The notes: generated by a model from the sequence alone, not told the origin. A DNA stretch of 64,000 nt from Dendrolimus kikuchii (GCA_019925095.2 CM034392.1:7204887-7268886), one strand, 5' to 3'. Positions 31,001 through 42,105 are shown, counted from the stretch's first letter. Program-made: numbers and translations.

Positions 31001-34000
31001 ACAGGCAGACGGTCCACTTGATGAAAAGCGGTTACTATCGCCTATGGACATTTGCCACACCAAAGGTGCTACAAATGAGCTGCTGCCCTCTTAAGGGATA
31101 CTGGAACCTGGTCACTAATGCCAGAACACAACTCAAGGTTGTTATGGCAACATACTCTAGACCAGGAGTGGTAGCAATCCAGTCGGGCAAATGCCCTACC
31201 ACCTGGCTATGGGTTGTTTTGTCGCCTCTTACGACAGGCCGCCGAGCCGCAGGAAATTGTATTCTTTCTCCGTTCCTGCACGGATGAAAATGACAATAAA
31301 TAAAAACTTTAATCTGAAAAGCTCTCACTGGACCAGCTATGATAATTTATTCAATTATATTTAAATTAGCAGGTCCGAAAGACGTTGTCTTGCTTTAAAA
31401 AATAGAAATCTAGATCCCGATTGCAGTGCCACTTATTAGGTCTAATTGTGAATCAAGACCATTGTCAGATTCTTTTGAACACACACAACAAATTTCATCA
31501 AAATCGATCCAACAGTTTGGAAGGAGTTCAGTGTCATACACACGAAAAAAGAATTTTATATATAAGGATGAAGATAATTTTTATAATAAAACGTCGAAAA
31601 TGGGAGAACAATAACTAAAAATACCCTATTTTGTAGTCGTGTAAGACTTGGCACCTTTTAATTATGTAGATCACGAGGTAATGGGCTGTTATGCCTCTTG
31701 GGAAATTACTCTAGTTTTAATTACGGACTGTATGTAATGAAACCAATATTTGATTATCAAAATAAATGAATTATATACTTATCTTAAACCCAACGTTTTC
31801 TCAATAGGTACAATGGCGGAATGAAAAAGTTCGCCAGTTTTCAAATTGATGTATTTAATGTTCTAGAGCACATGTTGCCTTTTCAAACTAACTCACAGAA
31901 CAGACTGTTCGACAGAAAATTATATTTAAGTGTTTGACAATAAAGTTTAAAATGACTTAGATCAAAGTTGTTTGATTTTCTATCTTGTCTAAGAAGATTG
32001 TTTGGAGCATTGATGTAGCAATAAAAGAAGCTCTCAGACCTCTATTATTGCTACATCAATGTTTTACATATATAAAAACTTCTTATTGGTTTTTATATTT
32101 ATGTTAAGCGAGGTGATTATATACTTTTTGTTTCTTATTGGTAATCTGAGCATCTGTCCTTGTCAACATTGCAATTTTGTTTTTTCACGTTTCTATCGAT
32201 ACATACAAATAAATAAAATTGTCTGTTTGTAACGTCGGAATAACACATTACTAAATACATATGAAAGTATATACGGTACCTAGATTATTTTTTTAACCGG
32301 TTCCCTACACTGTACTAAAAGAAACATTTCACATTACCAAACGTTAACCGGTCTATTAGTTCACTCGGTCAGCGATTAGCGGGTCAGTCAGCGGGAAGCG
32401 ACAGTCTTATGTAGCTCATGAACGATGGGAACCGTGATCCGATTGCTACCAAAAAAGGTTGAAAAGCTCTTATCACCGAATAGCACTGATAGGTTAAGGT
32501 GAACTTAGTTCAGTGACCGAATTGTATTAAAAAGGAGCGGTCACTTAGATGATCGAATAAGTACAAGACTAATGTTGATTCGTTGTATGTTCGATATGAC
32601 TACTTTTCTATTTATTTACCACGCTTCGACCATCAACTCACACGGGTATGAGGGTAGATTGCAAATTAGTGAAGCCTTTTATAATATTCTAGGCAAGAAT
32701 TAAGCCGTAGTTCTTTGTGATAGAGATATTTGTGAGACGTTTATCCTTAATACTAAATTTAGTTCCCAAAAGAAACACCTGAACAAGTAAGATATATAAT
32801 ATAAGGATTTACCTTGTAATTTCTGCTTATGTTACTCCTCACAGTTCCATGACGCCAATGGTAATAGCCGAGATCATTGTCTCTTGGCCATAGCATCTTA
32901 TTACTTTTGAAGAACGGTGTCCAATTCTCCGAACCCAATCGATGTGCGTAGTCAATGTAGCCTGATATTTCAAAACCGCCTTTGGTGAAGTGACGAATGA
33001 AGACGATTGTCTGAATATAACAATGACATCAAGAATGAAATTGAAGTGTCTGATGCTAAAGTTTAAGTGAAAACTGTTATTTATATAATATCTAATCATA
33101 AAGAAAACGGATTTGAAAGAAAATTTTAGATCTTGAAATAGTAATATTATTTTAAATTTACTTATACCTATACTTTATTTTGATAGCTAGCAGGATACAG
33201 CAGATATGAATGTAAAGACCACTACGAAATAAATTGCGAGCACAGCTAGTTCTCAAATAAAATATTACTCTGAAGAAATATATGGTGCTAACTATAAACG
33301 TTTGCTTATAAAGTCATCGTATATTATTATTCCTTTTGTAACTTATACGAACTTGCAATATCCCTACTCTATTAGCCCGCTCCCTCACAGCTAGTTCTCT
33401 ATTAAAGGGATCTTCTACATCAGCGCCTTCGCTTACAAGAACATAGGGTCTTACTGTAGGATAAACTATCTCGTTGATAACAGCTCTTCTAGCATAAAAT
33501 TTTTTCTCTGACAAAGTATCACCTAATGCTCTGAAATTTAAAAAAAGGAAATTAGATTATTACCTTTTTTATTAAATAAGTTCAGCAGACAGAAAGACAG
33601 CCCACCTTATAGAAAGCGGTTACCATCGCCTATGGACATTTATAACCTGGACTGGAACCTGGCCAGTAACGTCGTAACACAGCTCAAGGTTGTTATGGCG
33701 GCATGCTCTAGACGAGGCGTGGTAGCCATCCAGACGGGCGAATATCTTACCACCTGGCTGTGGGTTATTTTTGTTACCTCTTACGGTAGGCCACCCGGTC
33801 ACAGGAAATTGTATTCTTTCTCCGTTCCTGGACAGCTACAATACCTGATGGAGTAGTGGCTAGGGCTGCTATTTATAAATCTGAAATATACTCAAAATTT
33901 GAATAAAATCTTTTTCATTTGAATTTGCAACGGGAGTTTCAAATCGTTTACAATATAGTTCAAAACTTAAAATAACTACAGTACTATCATATTATTACTG

Positions 34001-34492
34001 ACATTCTTTAAAGCGATGTATATAGAATAGGGTTTTACAAGTATAGGTGCAATTTTTTACAAACAAAAAATCAAAAAATAATCTCAGGACGTATAAAGTC
34101 AGTATGGCACAAAATCCAGAAAACAATTTAATTAGAAATGCTATCGTGATACAAATGAATATGGAGGTACAATAAATAACTCATGGTCTAAGATATCTTT
34201 CCATCAATTTGGACAATATGTTCCAATAAGCCGCAATTTTTAGTCATGCTGAAGTTTTTACGTTATGTATGGTAATCTTCAATGCAATACGAACAAGGAT
34301 AAGTAATGAAGGATATTAAAACCTGTAGCCAAGCGCAGCAATAGTTCTAGATGATTTTATACTCCTCAAGTTTCTCAAATCTGCAATTTCTATCAATGAA
34401 TCTAAATAATCTTCCCATGTTTCAAACGGCAGGAGTCGCCTGTCAGCTTCAACTCCTGCCGGGTATTCGTTCTTCTTCTCTGCCATAGTCAT
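27843..34492 (-). CDS. CFAP299: Cilia- and flagella-associated protein 299 homologue, four exons
   Basis: Exons in transcription order: 34492-34323, 33530-33353, 33010-32813, 28013-27843. They join in frame to 238 codons plus stop; the human protein is 233 residues, so the gene appears complete. Matching segments include ETWEDYLDSLIEIADL near the N-terminus, DPFNRELAVRERANRVG in the middle, ISGYIDYAHRL, and the C-terminal YTQVEIYDHVVRR, each with a close counterpart in vertebrate CFAP299 (formerly C4orf22) as I recall it. The family is linked to cilia and sperm flagella; its biochemical role is unknown. Intron 3 is 4.8 kb and packed with SINE, MITE and Helitron-like copies. The gene converges on NOS. 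Two donors (gttttа-type at exon 1 and gttcgt at exon 2) are weak but are the only ones that keep the frame and alignment. Confidence 0.9.
28070..28197 (-). repeat. LINE 3'-tail repeat family T, copy 3
   Basis: gatagatagacaacacttcattgtacacc...ggggcggtcttatcgctaaaaagcgatctcttctag. In CFAP299 intron 3. Confidence 0.6.
28570..28861 (-). repeat. SINE-like family S1, copy 3
   Basis: tttttttattttttatttattgcagg..cagacagacggcccacttgatgg...ccgttcctgcacgga. Nearly full length but about 30 bp are lost after ccatcgcct. In CFAP299 intron 3. Confidence 0.75.
29065..29176. repeat. MITE family M1, copy 1, TIR atggccggttcctatat
   Basis: 112 bp with inverted ends atggccggttcctatat and atatatgaaccagccat. The same family is at 53130-53248, with ends atgaccggttcctatat and atataggaacgggccat. 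No ORF. Confidence 0.7.
29790..29905 (-). repeat. LINE 3'-tail repeat family T, copy 4
   Basis: taactctctgttgtacaccaatac...ggacgatcttatcgctaaaatgcaatctcttccagac; diverged. Confidence 0.55.
30030..30433 (+). mobile_element. Non-autonomous Helitron-like element (Lep1-like), copy 2
   Basis: A|TC start, end ccgggtcagccag|T with the usual CTAG mutated to CCAG. Contains the same internal blocks as 27138-27547, plus a partial internal duplication around aaatcaaattaaatttaaaag. In CFAP299 intron 3. Confidence 0.6.
30966..31285 (-). repeat. SINE-like family S1, copy 4 (full length)
   Basis: Runs from ttttttttattt..attgcaggagttcagcagac to ccgttcctgcacggat. All internal blocks are present. One of the three best copies. 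Confidence 0.8.
31378..31570 (-). repeat. Helitron-like repeat family H2, copy 4
   Basis: acgttgtcttgctttaaaaaat..gatcccgattgcagtgcc..gtgaatcaagacc..atcaaaatcgatccaac. Confidence 0.5.
32008..32061. repeat. Perfect 17-bp hairpin, 20-nt loop
   Basis: Arms 32008-32024 (cattgatgtagcaataa) and 32045-32061 are exact reverse complements. Within CFAP299 intron 3. The size is in the range of a miRNA precursor, but no expression evidence exists here. Confidence 0.7.
32813..33010 (-). CDS. CFAP299: CFAP299 exon 3
   Basis: Acceptor atattcag, donor gtaaat. 66 codons with no partial codon. Encodes TIVFIRHFTKGGFEISGYID, YAHRLGSENWTPFF and YYHWRHGTVRSN. ISGYIDYAHRL is the most recognisable family block. 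Confidence 0.92.
33353..33530 (-). CDS. CFAP299: CFAP299 exon 2
   Basis: Acceptor aatttcag, donor gttcgt. Encodes LSEKKFYARRAVINEI, VLVSEGADVEDPFNRELAVR and ERANRVGILQ. FxARRAxI...L.AMREExNR-like spacing fits vertebrate CFAP299. A stronger-looking donor (gtataag, 4 bp on) would break the frame into exon 3. Confidence 0.88.
33564..33836 (-). repeat. SINE-like family S1, copy 5
   Basis: ttttttattaaataagttcagcagacag...tctttctccgttcctggacag; missing the block between ggacattt and ggaacctggccag. In CFAP299 intron 1. Confidence 0.7.
34323..34492 (-). CDS. CFAP299: CFAP299 exon 1 with start codon
   Basis: Two in-frame ATGs, at 34492 and 34486. The first (MTMAEKKNEYPAG) is taken as the start; the second has the stronger context (A at -3, G at +4). 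Followed by LPFETWEDYLDSLIEIADL and TIAALGYR, matching AYEDFLDS..TxxDLxYL...ELGYR in vertebrates. Ends two bases into an Arg codon. Confidence 0.88.
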
Positions 34493-34928
34493 GGTTGGTT
34501 ATGTTGTAAATATAAAATCAAAAGGAAATTTAAAGTCCATTAAAATGTTTTGTTAAAATTTATCACTATGATTTTAGATGACGTTTTGTGTCATTACTTT
34601 ACAAAAGTCAGTTGCATAAATGAGGTATGATGATGGTTGAAATGAGTTTCAAAGATATAAAAGTATAGGTATGAAGATAATAAATAATTGTATTTTGTAC
34701 AATCTCATCTAGTGTGAGTACAACTTGCACACGGACACTTGTTTTATAAATTTCGAGGATAAATTTTCTTTTATTTACTCTGGTCTGTGTGTCTGGGATC
34801 AGTTCAAAAATTGTCCACTACCATTCATACCAGAAATGTAACTTACTTCAAACCTGGAAATATAGATACAGTATGTATTTTCCAATTTATCTATTTATTA
34901 TAAAATAAGAAACTGAATAAACTATATA
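34493..34928. other. Upstream region of CFAP299
   Basis: AT-rich. No obvious TATA box or repeat. Presumably holds the CFAP299 promoter. Confidence 0.35.
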
Positions 34929-35290
34929 CATACATACATAACTTCACGCCAGTTCCCTTCGGGGTATGCACGAACAACAAAGCGCCATTCAGGCTTATTC
35001 TTACACACCTCACTTGCTTCTTTGACATTCATAGCTCTTGTCATGCACGCTCGTCTGTTCTTAAGGCTCCTGACATCACCTTCTGCTAGTATACGATCAA
35101 TTTAATCATGGAAGGTGTGTCGGGGCCTTCCACGACTTCTGCATCCATCCACTTTTGCATTGTATATCTGTTTTGTCATTCTTTCATCATGCATTCTTTC
35201 CACATACCCGAACCACCGGAGCATTCCTTTCCTTACCTTCACCCCGACACTCTCTTTCAGACCAACTCTCTTTGTTACTTCGGTATTACG
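34929..35290 (-). mobile_element. RTE-like LINE, 3' fragment, copy 2
   Basis: Reverse complement of the 3' part of 10270-11075, beginning (at the low-coordinate side) with the (TACA)n tail and acttcacgccagttccct. Frames are broken. Truncated at the equivalent of about 10720. Confidence 0.8.
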
Positions 35291-36039
35291 AAACTAAATA
35301 AATGTAATTATTAATCAATACAATATATTAGTTATATTATATTCCATCTACCTCTTAAGAGTATAAGTAGAATTTAAAATAGTTTGTATTAAGCATACTC
35401 AAAGTTCAAAGCAAGCCAGATTTGTTTTAATGAAGAGTTTTATTTATAAATCCAGAAAAAGCAGTGTCTAATGTATTTGGGTTATAATTCATAAAATATT
35501 TTGGCTTTTAATCTAATATTTAAATCACCGAATAGACAGCGCGAGATTTCCTAAAGCCATCTATAAACAAAAGTTCGATGTTTAAGAACAAAGAGCATTA
35601 CTTAATAATACATTGGGTTTCTGATGTATATTTCAATACCTTTCAACAAGTATCCTTTACGTTTTGTTTGAGCCTACCTTTGTGATTCCTCACTTTGAAA
35701 TGCAAATGTATATATCTAGTATTTCCGAACGTTATTAACCTATTTTACTACGGAAAATAGTGTAACTTTCGTCTACAAGAAATCGCTTTTAACTGCTCAG
35801 AGTTATTTCCAAGTTTATGCAACCTCCTCCACTTTCGTCCATGTAGTCTCTACCTAGCCCTGTATAAATAATATATTTTATTTATAATTTTATTTCAGGA
35901 AAACATGTCCCATAGTCCTAGTACGTATTACATTATACAAATATTATTATACATTAATAGATACAATTTGAAAAAGTTACACATACATACATAATTCACA
36001 TGCACACTTATTCACATATATACCACAGGTTATACTTTC
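35291..36039. other. Non-coding, repeat remnants
   Basis: AT-rich. Near 35800-35870 a minus-strand stretch (RKWRRLHKLG) looks like the extreme end of another RTE-like LINE. Otherwise nothing is recognised. Confidence 0.35.
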
Positions 36040-36250
36040 ATTATATTATTATCGATTAGTGAAAACCGCATCGAAATCGGCCGAGTAGTTTTTACGTGAA
36101 TCCCGAGCAAACAGACAAACCGACAAATAGACAAGAAACAAAATTGGATCGTGTTTCCGTCGTTTATATAGTCTATTCCAGTTGTTTTTGTTTATATAAC
36201 TTCAATGTACAGACACGTAATGTTTAGAATTTTATAATATTATAGATAAC
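36040..36250 (+). repeat. Interspersed repeat family R-A, copy 3
   Basis: gtgaaaaccgcatcgaaatcgg..gtagtttttacgtgaatcc..tatatagtctattccag..cttcaatgtacagacacg matches copies at 4118 and 14085. Confidence 0.65.
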
Positions 36251-36489
36251 TTATACGTGGACGTAGATGGTAAAATGTAACTTTAAAATAAGTATGTAAG
36301 ATACATAGAAATTCGAGATGTCTTTAACAGCTCAAACACTCCGCTTAGAACTTAATACAGATAACATGTCAGACGTCTTCTTCTGAATCTATACTAATAA
36401 ATAAATGTATGTGTCCGTTTGTAATTATAAAATAAATACCGAAGTTTAAGTGAAAACAGCATTTATACTATGACTACTGGTGCAATTAA

Positions 36490-36744
36490 AATTGAATCAA
36501 TTTGTTTGAAGGGTATAGAACTAAGATTACATATTTATAGGGATCATTTTGGTTGATTCATTCAAAATAGACAAAAATGAACCATCTAATATCGGCTTCG
36601 TGCTAGTATTATATGGTTCACTTTTGTCTTTCAACTTGGATGAAATATACAATCTTAATAAATATAAAAATGAAGTTATTGAATGTCATAGTATCCTTTC
36701 AGTTCTATGCCTTTTAACCAAGTTCATCTATTTTGATTGAACCG
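36490..36744. repeat. MITE family M3, copy with both ends
   Basis: Imperfect inverted ends: attgaatcaatttgtttgaagggtatagaact and agttctatgccttttaacc..tttgattgaacc. Shares atggttca..tttttgtctttcaa with 46541-46686. No ORF. Confidence 0.55.
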
Positions 36745-36860
36745 TATAATGACTATTATTAGAGACTTTCACTGTATGTTTCAAAAGTTATGCCGAATAA
36801 GCTGTAAGGCGAATCAACGGCTTTCAATTAAAAATTTTGATGAATAATCAAGACAGGAAT

Positions 36861-36901
36861 TTTATTTTAAAACTAGCTGTACCCGCTAGTTTTAAAATAA
36901 A
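36861..36901. repeat. Perfect 17-bp hairpin, 7-nt loop
   Basis: Arms tttattttaaaactagc (36861-36877) and its reverse complement (36885-36901) around tgtaccc. It lies at the edge of a degenerate Helitron-like sequence with ctagctagacttcgtctgcgtgg. Confidence 0.7.
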
Positions 36902-37265
36902 GCTAGCTAGACTTCGTCTGCGTGGTTTTTTTTTCGCCGGACCCTAATTTAAAAGTAACCTAAGTTACTCCTTGTAAGATTAGCTATCTGTCAGTGAAAG
37001 TCCCGTCAACATCGGTCCAGCCGTTACAAAGATTAGCCGGAACATCCAGACAGACAAAAATACTAAAAAATGCATTTTCGGAATCTCCTGGTCCGAATTA
37101 CCCCCCCCCCCCCCTGATTTTTTACACATTTTTATTTTCACATTGCAAACAGGCACTTCAATATTATTTAGTATGTATAGAAGATGTATGCTCTATTTCG
37201 ATATATTACAGGTTTCAGTGAATATATAAAGACTACGAGTCACACGAGCAAAGTCGTGGAGATAG
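36902..37265 (-). repeat. Degenerate Helitron-like element with C14 run
   Basis: Low-coordinate end reads ctagctagacttcgtctgcgtggt and high-coordinate end cacacgagcaaagtcgtggagatagctag. Includes an uninterrupted C run of about 14 at 37101-37114. Inferred family membership only. Confidence 0.4.
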
Positions 37266-37411
37266 CTAGTTCAGAATATAATAAGCTACTTGAGACACAT
37301 TAGATGTAAGAGGATTTTTAAGTCTACATCTAAGGATTAAAAGCTTCTGACATAGGTTTCTGACATTTACTTCGATCGATATTGACTTGAGATAAATTTT
37401 TATACTGGGCC

Positions 37412-37520
37412 TTACCCCTGGAATCGCCCGCGTACACTTCAAAACTTCTCGGAGAAACGAAGTTCCTGGGCGCATCATTGTCTGCAACCACTTTTTTAAG
37501 TCTTATATCTTCCTTAGATA
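37412..37520 (-). CDS. Possible exon of unknown gene
   Basis: A minus-strand frame reads EDIRLKKVVADNDAPRNF and VSPRSFEVYAGDSRG before AGG|GTAAGG, a good donor. The composition looks coding. Acceptor candidates (atcatag or tatctaag) lack a strong pyrimidine tract. No family recognised. May belong with 37736-37884. Confidence 0.3.
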
Positions 37521-37647
37521 TTTCTATGATTGAAGTGCCTTATTGATTACGATAAATGATTAAACAGTAATATTGTAGCCAAAGTGACTGATTTAACACG
37601 ATTTAACAAAAAAACAAAACATGTAGTGGAACACTTACAGGCCAATA

Positions 37648-37732
37648 GATGGCGTTGTGCAATAATTGAGGTCACAAACGTTTTCCGAAACATACAAAGA
37701 ATATATACAAATTTTCAACTATAACAGAGGGG
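37648..37732. repeat. Short interspersed repeat, copy 1
   Basis: aatagatggcgttgtgcaataattgaggtcacaaacg...cgaaacatacaaagaatatatacaaatttt is shared with 47052-47135 at about 85% identity by eye. Confidence 0.55.
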
Positions 37733-37735
37733 TCT

Positions 37736-37884
37736 AGTCTAGGCTGTTTAGGTCTGCGAGGTACAACATTAGCCTCGCTGAAAGTTCTCCCTTGGAGACG
37801 GAGGAGCATTCCATCTCGCTCCTCCACCCTGCACAGGTCACCCTTCAAACACATTTTGAGATTTGCTCCAGTACGGTATAACAT
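37736..37884 (-). CDS. Possible exon of unknown gene or element
   Basis: A minus-strand frame reads NLKMCLKGDLCRVEERDG, MLLRLQGRTFSEANVVP and RRPKQPRLDPSV. It has higher GC than its flanks. It runs into a repeat shared with 47052-47135 on its 3' side. Not recognised; it may be part of a mobile element. Confidence 0.25.
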
Positions 37885-38204
37885 TTCGCGGAAAAAACAT
37901 TTACTTAATCATCGTCCAAAAACATCAACCTTATTTAGTTGTATACCCTTACATATATAAGCTCCTACAGGAAAAGACAGGGCATACATGCAGCGTATGT
38001 ATGCATGTAGCACTATATTAGCACGGGGACTTATATTCGCTAAAAATATCAAAGGACCACGAAACGTAATTTTTATTGTTATCAAATAAAGTTTTATTGT
38101 CTTTCGTGAAAATGTAAATAACTTTTTTGTTATTGATATAAAATAACTTTAAAAATAAATTTGTTACGACTTCATTTTTACTAAATATTTCTACTGAAAT
38201 ACGC

Positions 38205-38340
38205 ACACACGAACACAGTCACACATACACACACTCATTCACACACACACTTAGACTCGCAAACAGTGGCACACATGCACTCACACAACGCACAGAATCA
38301 TTCACACACTACCCCACCCACACAATGGCTCTCACACACT
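38205..38340. repeat. (CA)-rich low-complexity tract
   Basis: About 135 bp of imperfect ACAC/CACTCA repeats. Confidence 0.8.
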
Positions 38341-38715
38341 TGTAACTTCGGTAGTATATTGTATGATTAAAATATTTCGACTTTCGAGGGAGAGGCCTAG
38401 TGATCAGTCAAGCAGGTTTTGGAACCTAATACAGATACCAGGCTCTTTATAAATCAATTTAATATGTATAATTGTTTACCGTCACTGTATAAAATGGTTT
38501 CTTTATTAAGAGCAAATAAATAAAATTAATATTAAAATAAAACGTTCAAAAATAAAACATAATGAACTGTGGCGCCATATAGTCGTATGTAAAATTTATA
38601 AGCTTTAAGGAGTAATATTTTTTTAATTACACTTTTTACAAAACTATGGTCATTTCTAGAAAGTATTGCTTTTTTCCATGCCTGTACCTGCTCATTGTCG
38701 CTATCGAAAGTACAT

Positions 38716-38990
38716 ATTTTTTTAAATTGCAGGAGTTCAGCAGACAGGCAGACGGCCCACTTGATGGAAAGCGGTTACCATCCCCTATGGACATCTGCAA
38801 CACCGAAGGTGCTACAAATGCGCTGCTGTTATCTTAAGGGAGACTGGAACCTGGTCACTAATGTCGGAACACAACTGAAGGTGGTTATGGCACCGTACTT
38901 TACACCAGGAGTGGTAGCCATCCAGTCAGGCAAATACGACAGGTCGCCCGGCCGCAGGAAATTGTACTCTTTCTCCGTTCCTGCAAGGAT
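38716..38990 (-). repeat. SINE-like family S1, copy 6
   Basis: tttttttaaattgcaggagttcagcagac...tctttctccgttcctgca; lacks the block containing gccctaccacctggctatgg and part of the next. Confidence 0.75.
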
Positions 38991-38999
38991 TAATAATAC

Positions 39000-39640
39000 C
39001 AGTGTATGTATATAGTTAAATACCAAACTTCATGGTACGTAATGGTTCATTGCCAAGGAAACTCACACAACCAGATACACAGAAACGTACAAAAGAAGTC
39101 ATTTTACATTTACACATTAGCATATAATATTTCCATTATTTTTTTCATAAAAATCAACAAACAAATTTATATCAGGATCACAAAGACCTTTCTCGGGTCG
39201 AAGGTAATTTTTTCGAGTGGCATTTGAGTGGCACCAATCGTTGCCTCACCAGACAGAATTTGGGAATCAATTTAGCATATTAAACGTACGATTAGTGTTG
39301 TGACATCTCCCTTCCCACATTGTTACGTATTTAATTATCGCTAAACATGGGCGTCGACAGCAGGGTTCAAGGGGGTGCACTTGACTTTGGGTTCCGAAGA
39401 TATAGCAAGAAAACCGTTAAAATCAGGCTAAAATGTGAATTTTTTCAATTTTTCAGCCATAACTTTTTTGTTTCTTTCTGAATCGATTTGCATTCGATTC
39501 ATTATAGTTTCAGAATGATGCTATATAAATTTTATAGGTATTAGGCCCTGGATTCCGAAGATATAGTAGAAAATTACTCAAAATGAAATAGGAAACATAA
39601 TGAAAAAATATTGTTAGGATTATGGCAATCCTAAAATCAG
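39000..39640. other. Non-coding; partial internal duplication
   Basis: The phrase gttccgaagatatagcaagaaaa (39390) recurs as gattccgaagatatagtagaaaa (39547). No gene recognised. Confidence 0.35.
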
Positions 39641-39712
39641 TTTTTTTTTCTTTATTGGACTTGACTTTATGTTGTTAGTCCGAAGACCTCACAACTTTAC
39701 CGGGGTTTTTGG

Positions 39713-39755
39713 GGCGAGTGCCTTCGCGAGGCGAAGGCGCTCGAGCCCGGGGGTG
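39713..39755. repeat. GC-rich hairpin
   Basis: gagtgccttcgc and gcgaaggcgctc pair around a gag loop, with partly pairing flanks (ggcgag / ctcgagcc). GC-rich in an AT-rich region, so it is probably a relic of a mobile element's 3' region rather than host sequence. Confidence 0.5.
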
Positions 39756-40499
39756 GTAAAACCAGTCGGTACCTAATTAAGAACAATAACATGCTGTACT
39801 CGACTCGACTAGGCCTAGGAAAGCGTACAATGGAAATCCATTACGATAAACAGCATGGCCGCGTAAATTGAGTTATGACATCCTCCGTATTTAGAAAAGG
39901 TCGACGATCGGAGTTGAGATTCAAATGAAAATGCTGCCTGCTGACACCAAACGATGGGCGTAATCATTTAATTAAACAATTTTCGTCAAGCAATTACATC
40001 AATCGGATTCTTAAAACAACGGAGATAAATGGGTGCTTCCGTGTTCTATCTACTTTAATTACCCAAAAATATTTTTCCGCTTTCAACTCAAAATCCATTC
40101 CGTTTTGAACCTAAAAATTTTTTTTTTTTTCTGTTTCCTGCCTATTATTCCGTTTTTAAAATATTAATAATTTTCATTGTTTTGATGTACACTCAGAAAT
40201 CAGAAACATTATTTGATTTTAGATATTTATTTATTGCAAGATAAAGAGCTCATATTATTAAAATGTTTAAATTTACTCAATATTATTTCATGAACGAGTT
40301 CTTAGCTGCAAGAGTGTGTGACATTACTGGATAGTAATCCTACACATGAAAAAACAAGTTTTCAAAAGGTGTCGCTATCTTTGTCACTCATAGGGTCAAG
40401 GAGAAAGTAAAAATAATAGATATATTTACGATACTCCAGCAATAAAACAAATTACAACAGGATTTTTCAGACACTATTTTAAAACATTTTCGTTGCATT

Positions 40500-40682
40500 G
40501 ATCGTGTACTAGCAGAAGGTGATGTCAGGAGCCTTAAGAACAGACGAGTGTGCTTGACAAGAGTTATGAATGTCAAAGAGGCAAGTGAGGTGTGTAAGAA
40601 TAAGCCTAAATGGCACTCTGTTGTTCGTGCCTACCCCGCAAGGGAGCTGGCGTGAAGTTATGTATGTATGAATGTATGTATT
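40500..40682 (+). mobile_element. RTE-like LINE, 3' fragment, copy 3
   Basis: Starts gatcgtgtactagcagaagg, equivalent to about 10894, and ends ctggcgtgaagttatgtatgtatg. Strongly 5' truncated. Confidence 0.8.
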
Positions 40683-41346
40683 TTAAAACAGCTATCAAAG
40701 ACAGACGTCTGATCCGTTGCTCAAGACCATTTAATTAAAGTTAAAGATGGAATGAAACCTAAAAAAAACTAAGTTCTACTTCTTTCGGTTTCCAAGCATT
40801 TTTCTTCAAGCAAACAGGCATTAGGTAAAAGCCAGACTCCGCCAGAGCCGCCTCAGCTAAATTGGAGGTATGACTGACACCACACATTAGAGATTTAATC
40901 AAAAAAATAACCAATAATAATATACAATAATCGACATCGTAGTTCATACCGATTATTATTGTTATATTAAAGTAATATTATAGTTTTTTTTTTAAAATCC
41001 GCTAAAACATCTCGGGGTTCAATGCAACCAGATGAACAACGAAAGTATAATAAATACGCCAAAAACACATTTTCATTTGTTTTATTAACGTCCCACATGA
41101 TATGTTACCTTGATCATAGCCCCGCACTAGTCATGTAGTAGTAAATCCGGTTGGGACTTAGGCATCTCTACGTAATTCCATTTCCCCACTCGAGCTTCGA
41201 TTACATGGCTTACGTGAAACGTCCTCGAATAAACGTTACGAATTTCACGAAAATTTGGTAATATTTTGCTTACTATATACAACATGACCATCGATAGTAA
41301 AATATGTAAAATAACATTTTTATTACCAAAACTTTCTCAATGTGAT
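40683..41346. other. Non-coding sequence with one coding-like patch
   Basis: On the minus strand, about 40765-40895, a frame reads CGVSHTSNLAEAALAESGFY and LMPVCLKKNAWKPKEVEL. It is not recognised and lacks clear splice sites. The remainder is AT-rich. Confidence 0.25.
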
Positions 41347-41620
41347 TTTTTTTTAGAAAGCGGTTATCATCACTTGTAGACATTTGTAACACCAAAGATG
41401 CTACAAATGTGCTGCTGATCTCTTAAGAGGAGATTCGAACATGGCCACTGATGCCGCGGAATACAACTCAAGGTTGTTATGACGGCATACTCTAGACCAG
41501 AGATGGTAACCATCCAATCGGGCAAATACCCTCCCACCTGGCTATGGTTTATTTTGTCGCCTCTTACCACAGGCCGCCCGGCCACAGGAAATTGTATTCT
41601 TTCTCCGTTCCTGCACGGAT
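41347..41620 (-). repeat. SINE-like family S1, copy 7
   Basis: Begins within the 3' part (ttttttttagaaagcggtta) and runs to ctttctccgttcctgcacggat. Confidence 0.75.
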
Positions 41621-41764
41621 AAAATTATTATTTAATATAAAAAGTTTAATAACCTGTAATCATCTTCAATATCCTTTATTTCACACAAATTATACATTTT
41701 GTAAGAAGTATAGTTTTAATAATAAACACTCTTTTATCCAAAAATACAAACAATATTCTTTTAT

Positions 41765-42105
41765 AATAATAATAATAATAATGGTCTAACGTCGGAAGTA
41801 GCTTCGGTGAACCTGCAGCCCACCTCTCGACACCCCTTAGCCACTCACACCCATGTTGCCCCTGTCTTTATGGCATTTTTTGGGGCCCATGCAGGGAGTG
41901 GCGAGTCACCGTCTGCCCATTTTTCCATGTTCCCTGAACATTGCGACGGGCAGACGCCATAGTCCCCATATTCCCAGACCCCTAGTACCATTAGCAGTTC
42001 ACCACAATAGCCCGGTACTTTTTGTCCTCATTTCCCACAATAGTCCTACACTGGCCGGGGCTTGTCCTTGGGTGCATTACTATATGGTGTAGACAGGGAA
42101 ATAAT
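41765..42105 (-). repeat. LINE 3'-end repeat R-B, copy 2
   Basis: Opposite strand to 9745-10258. Starts with a TAA/ATT tail (ataataataataataat) and contains agcttcggtgaacctgcagcccacctctcgacacc. Confidence 0.6.

Noticed and set aside
33350..33363. gtataag as the donor of CFAP299 exon 2
   Set aside because: A better match to the consensus than gttcgt, but it would shift the frame into exon 3 and spoil an ungapped family alignment.
38646..39026. Frames of 63-106 codons near 38.7-39.0 kb
   Set aside because: They overlap an S1 repeat copy on either strand.
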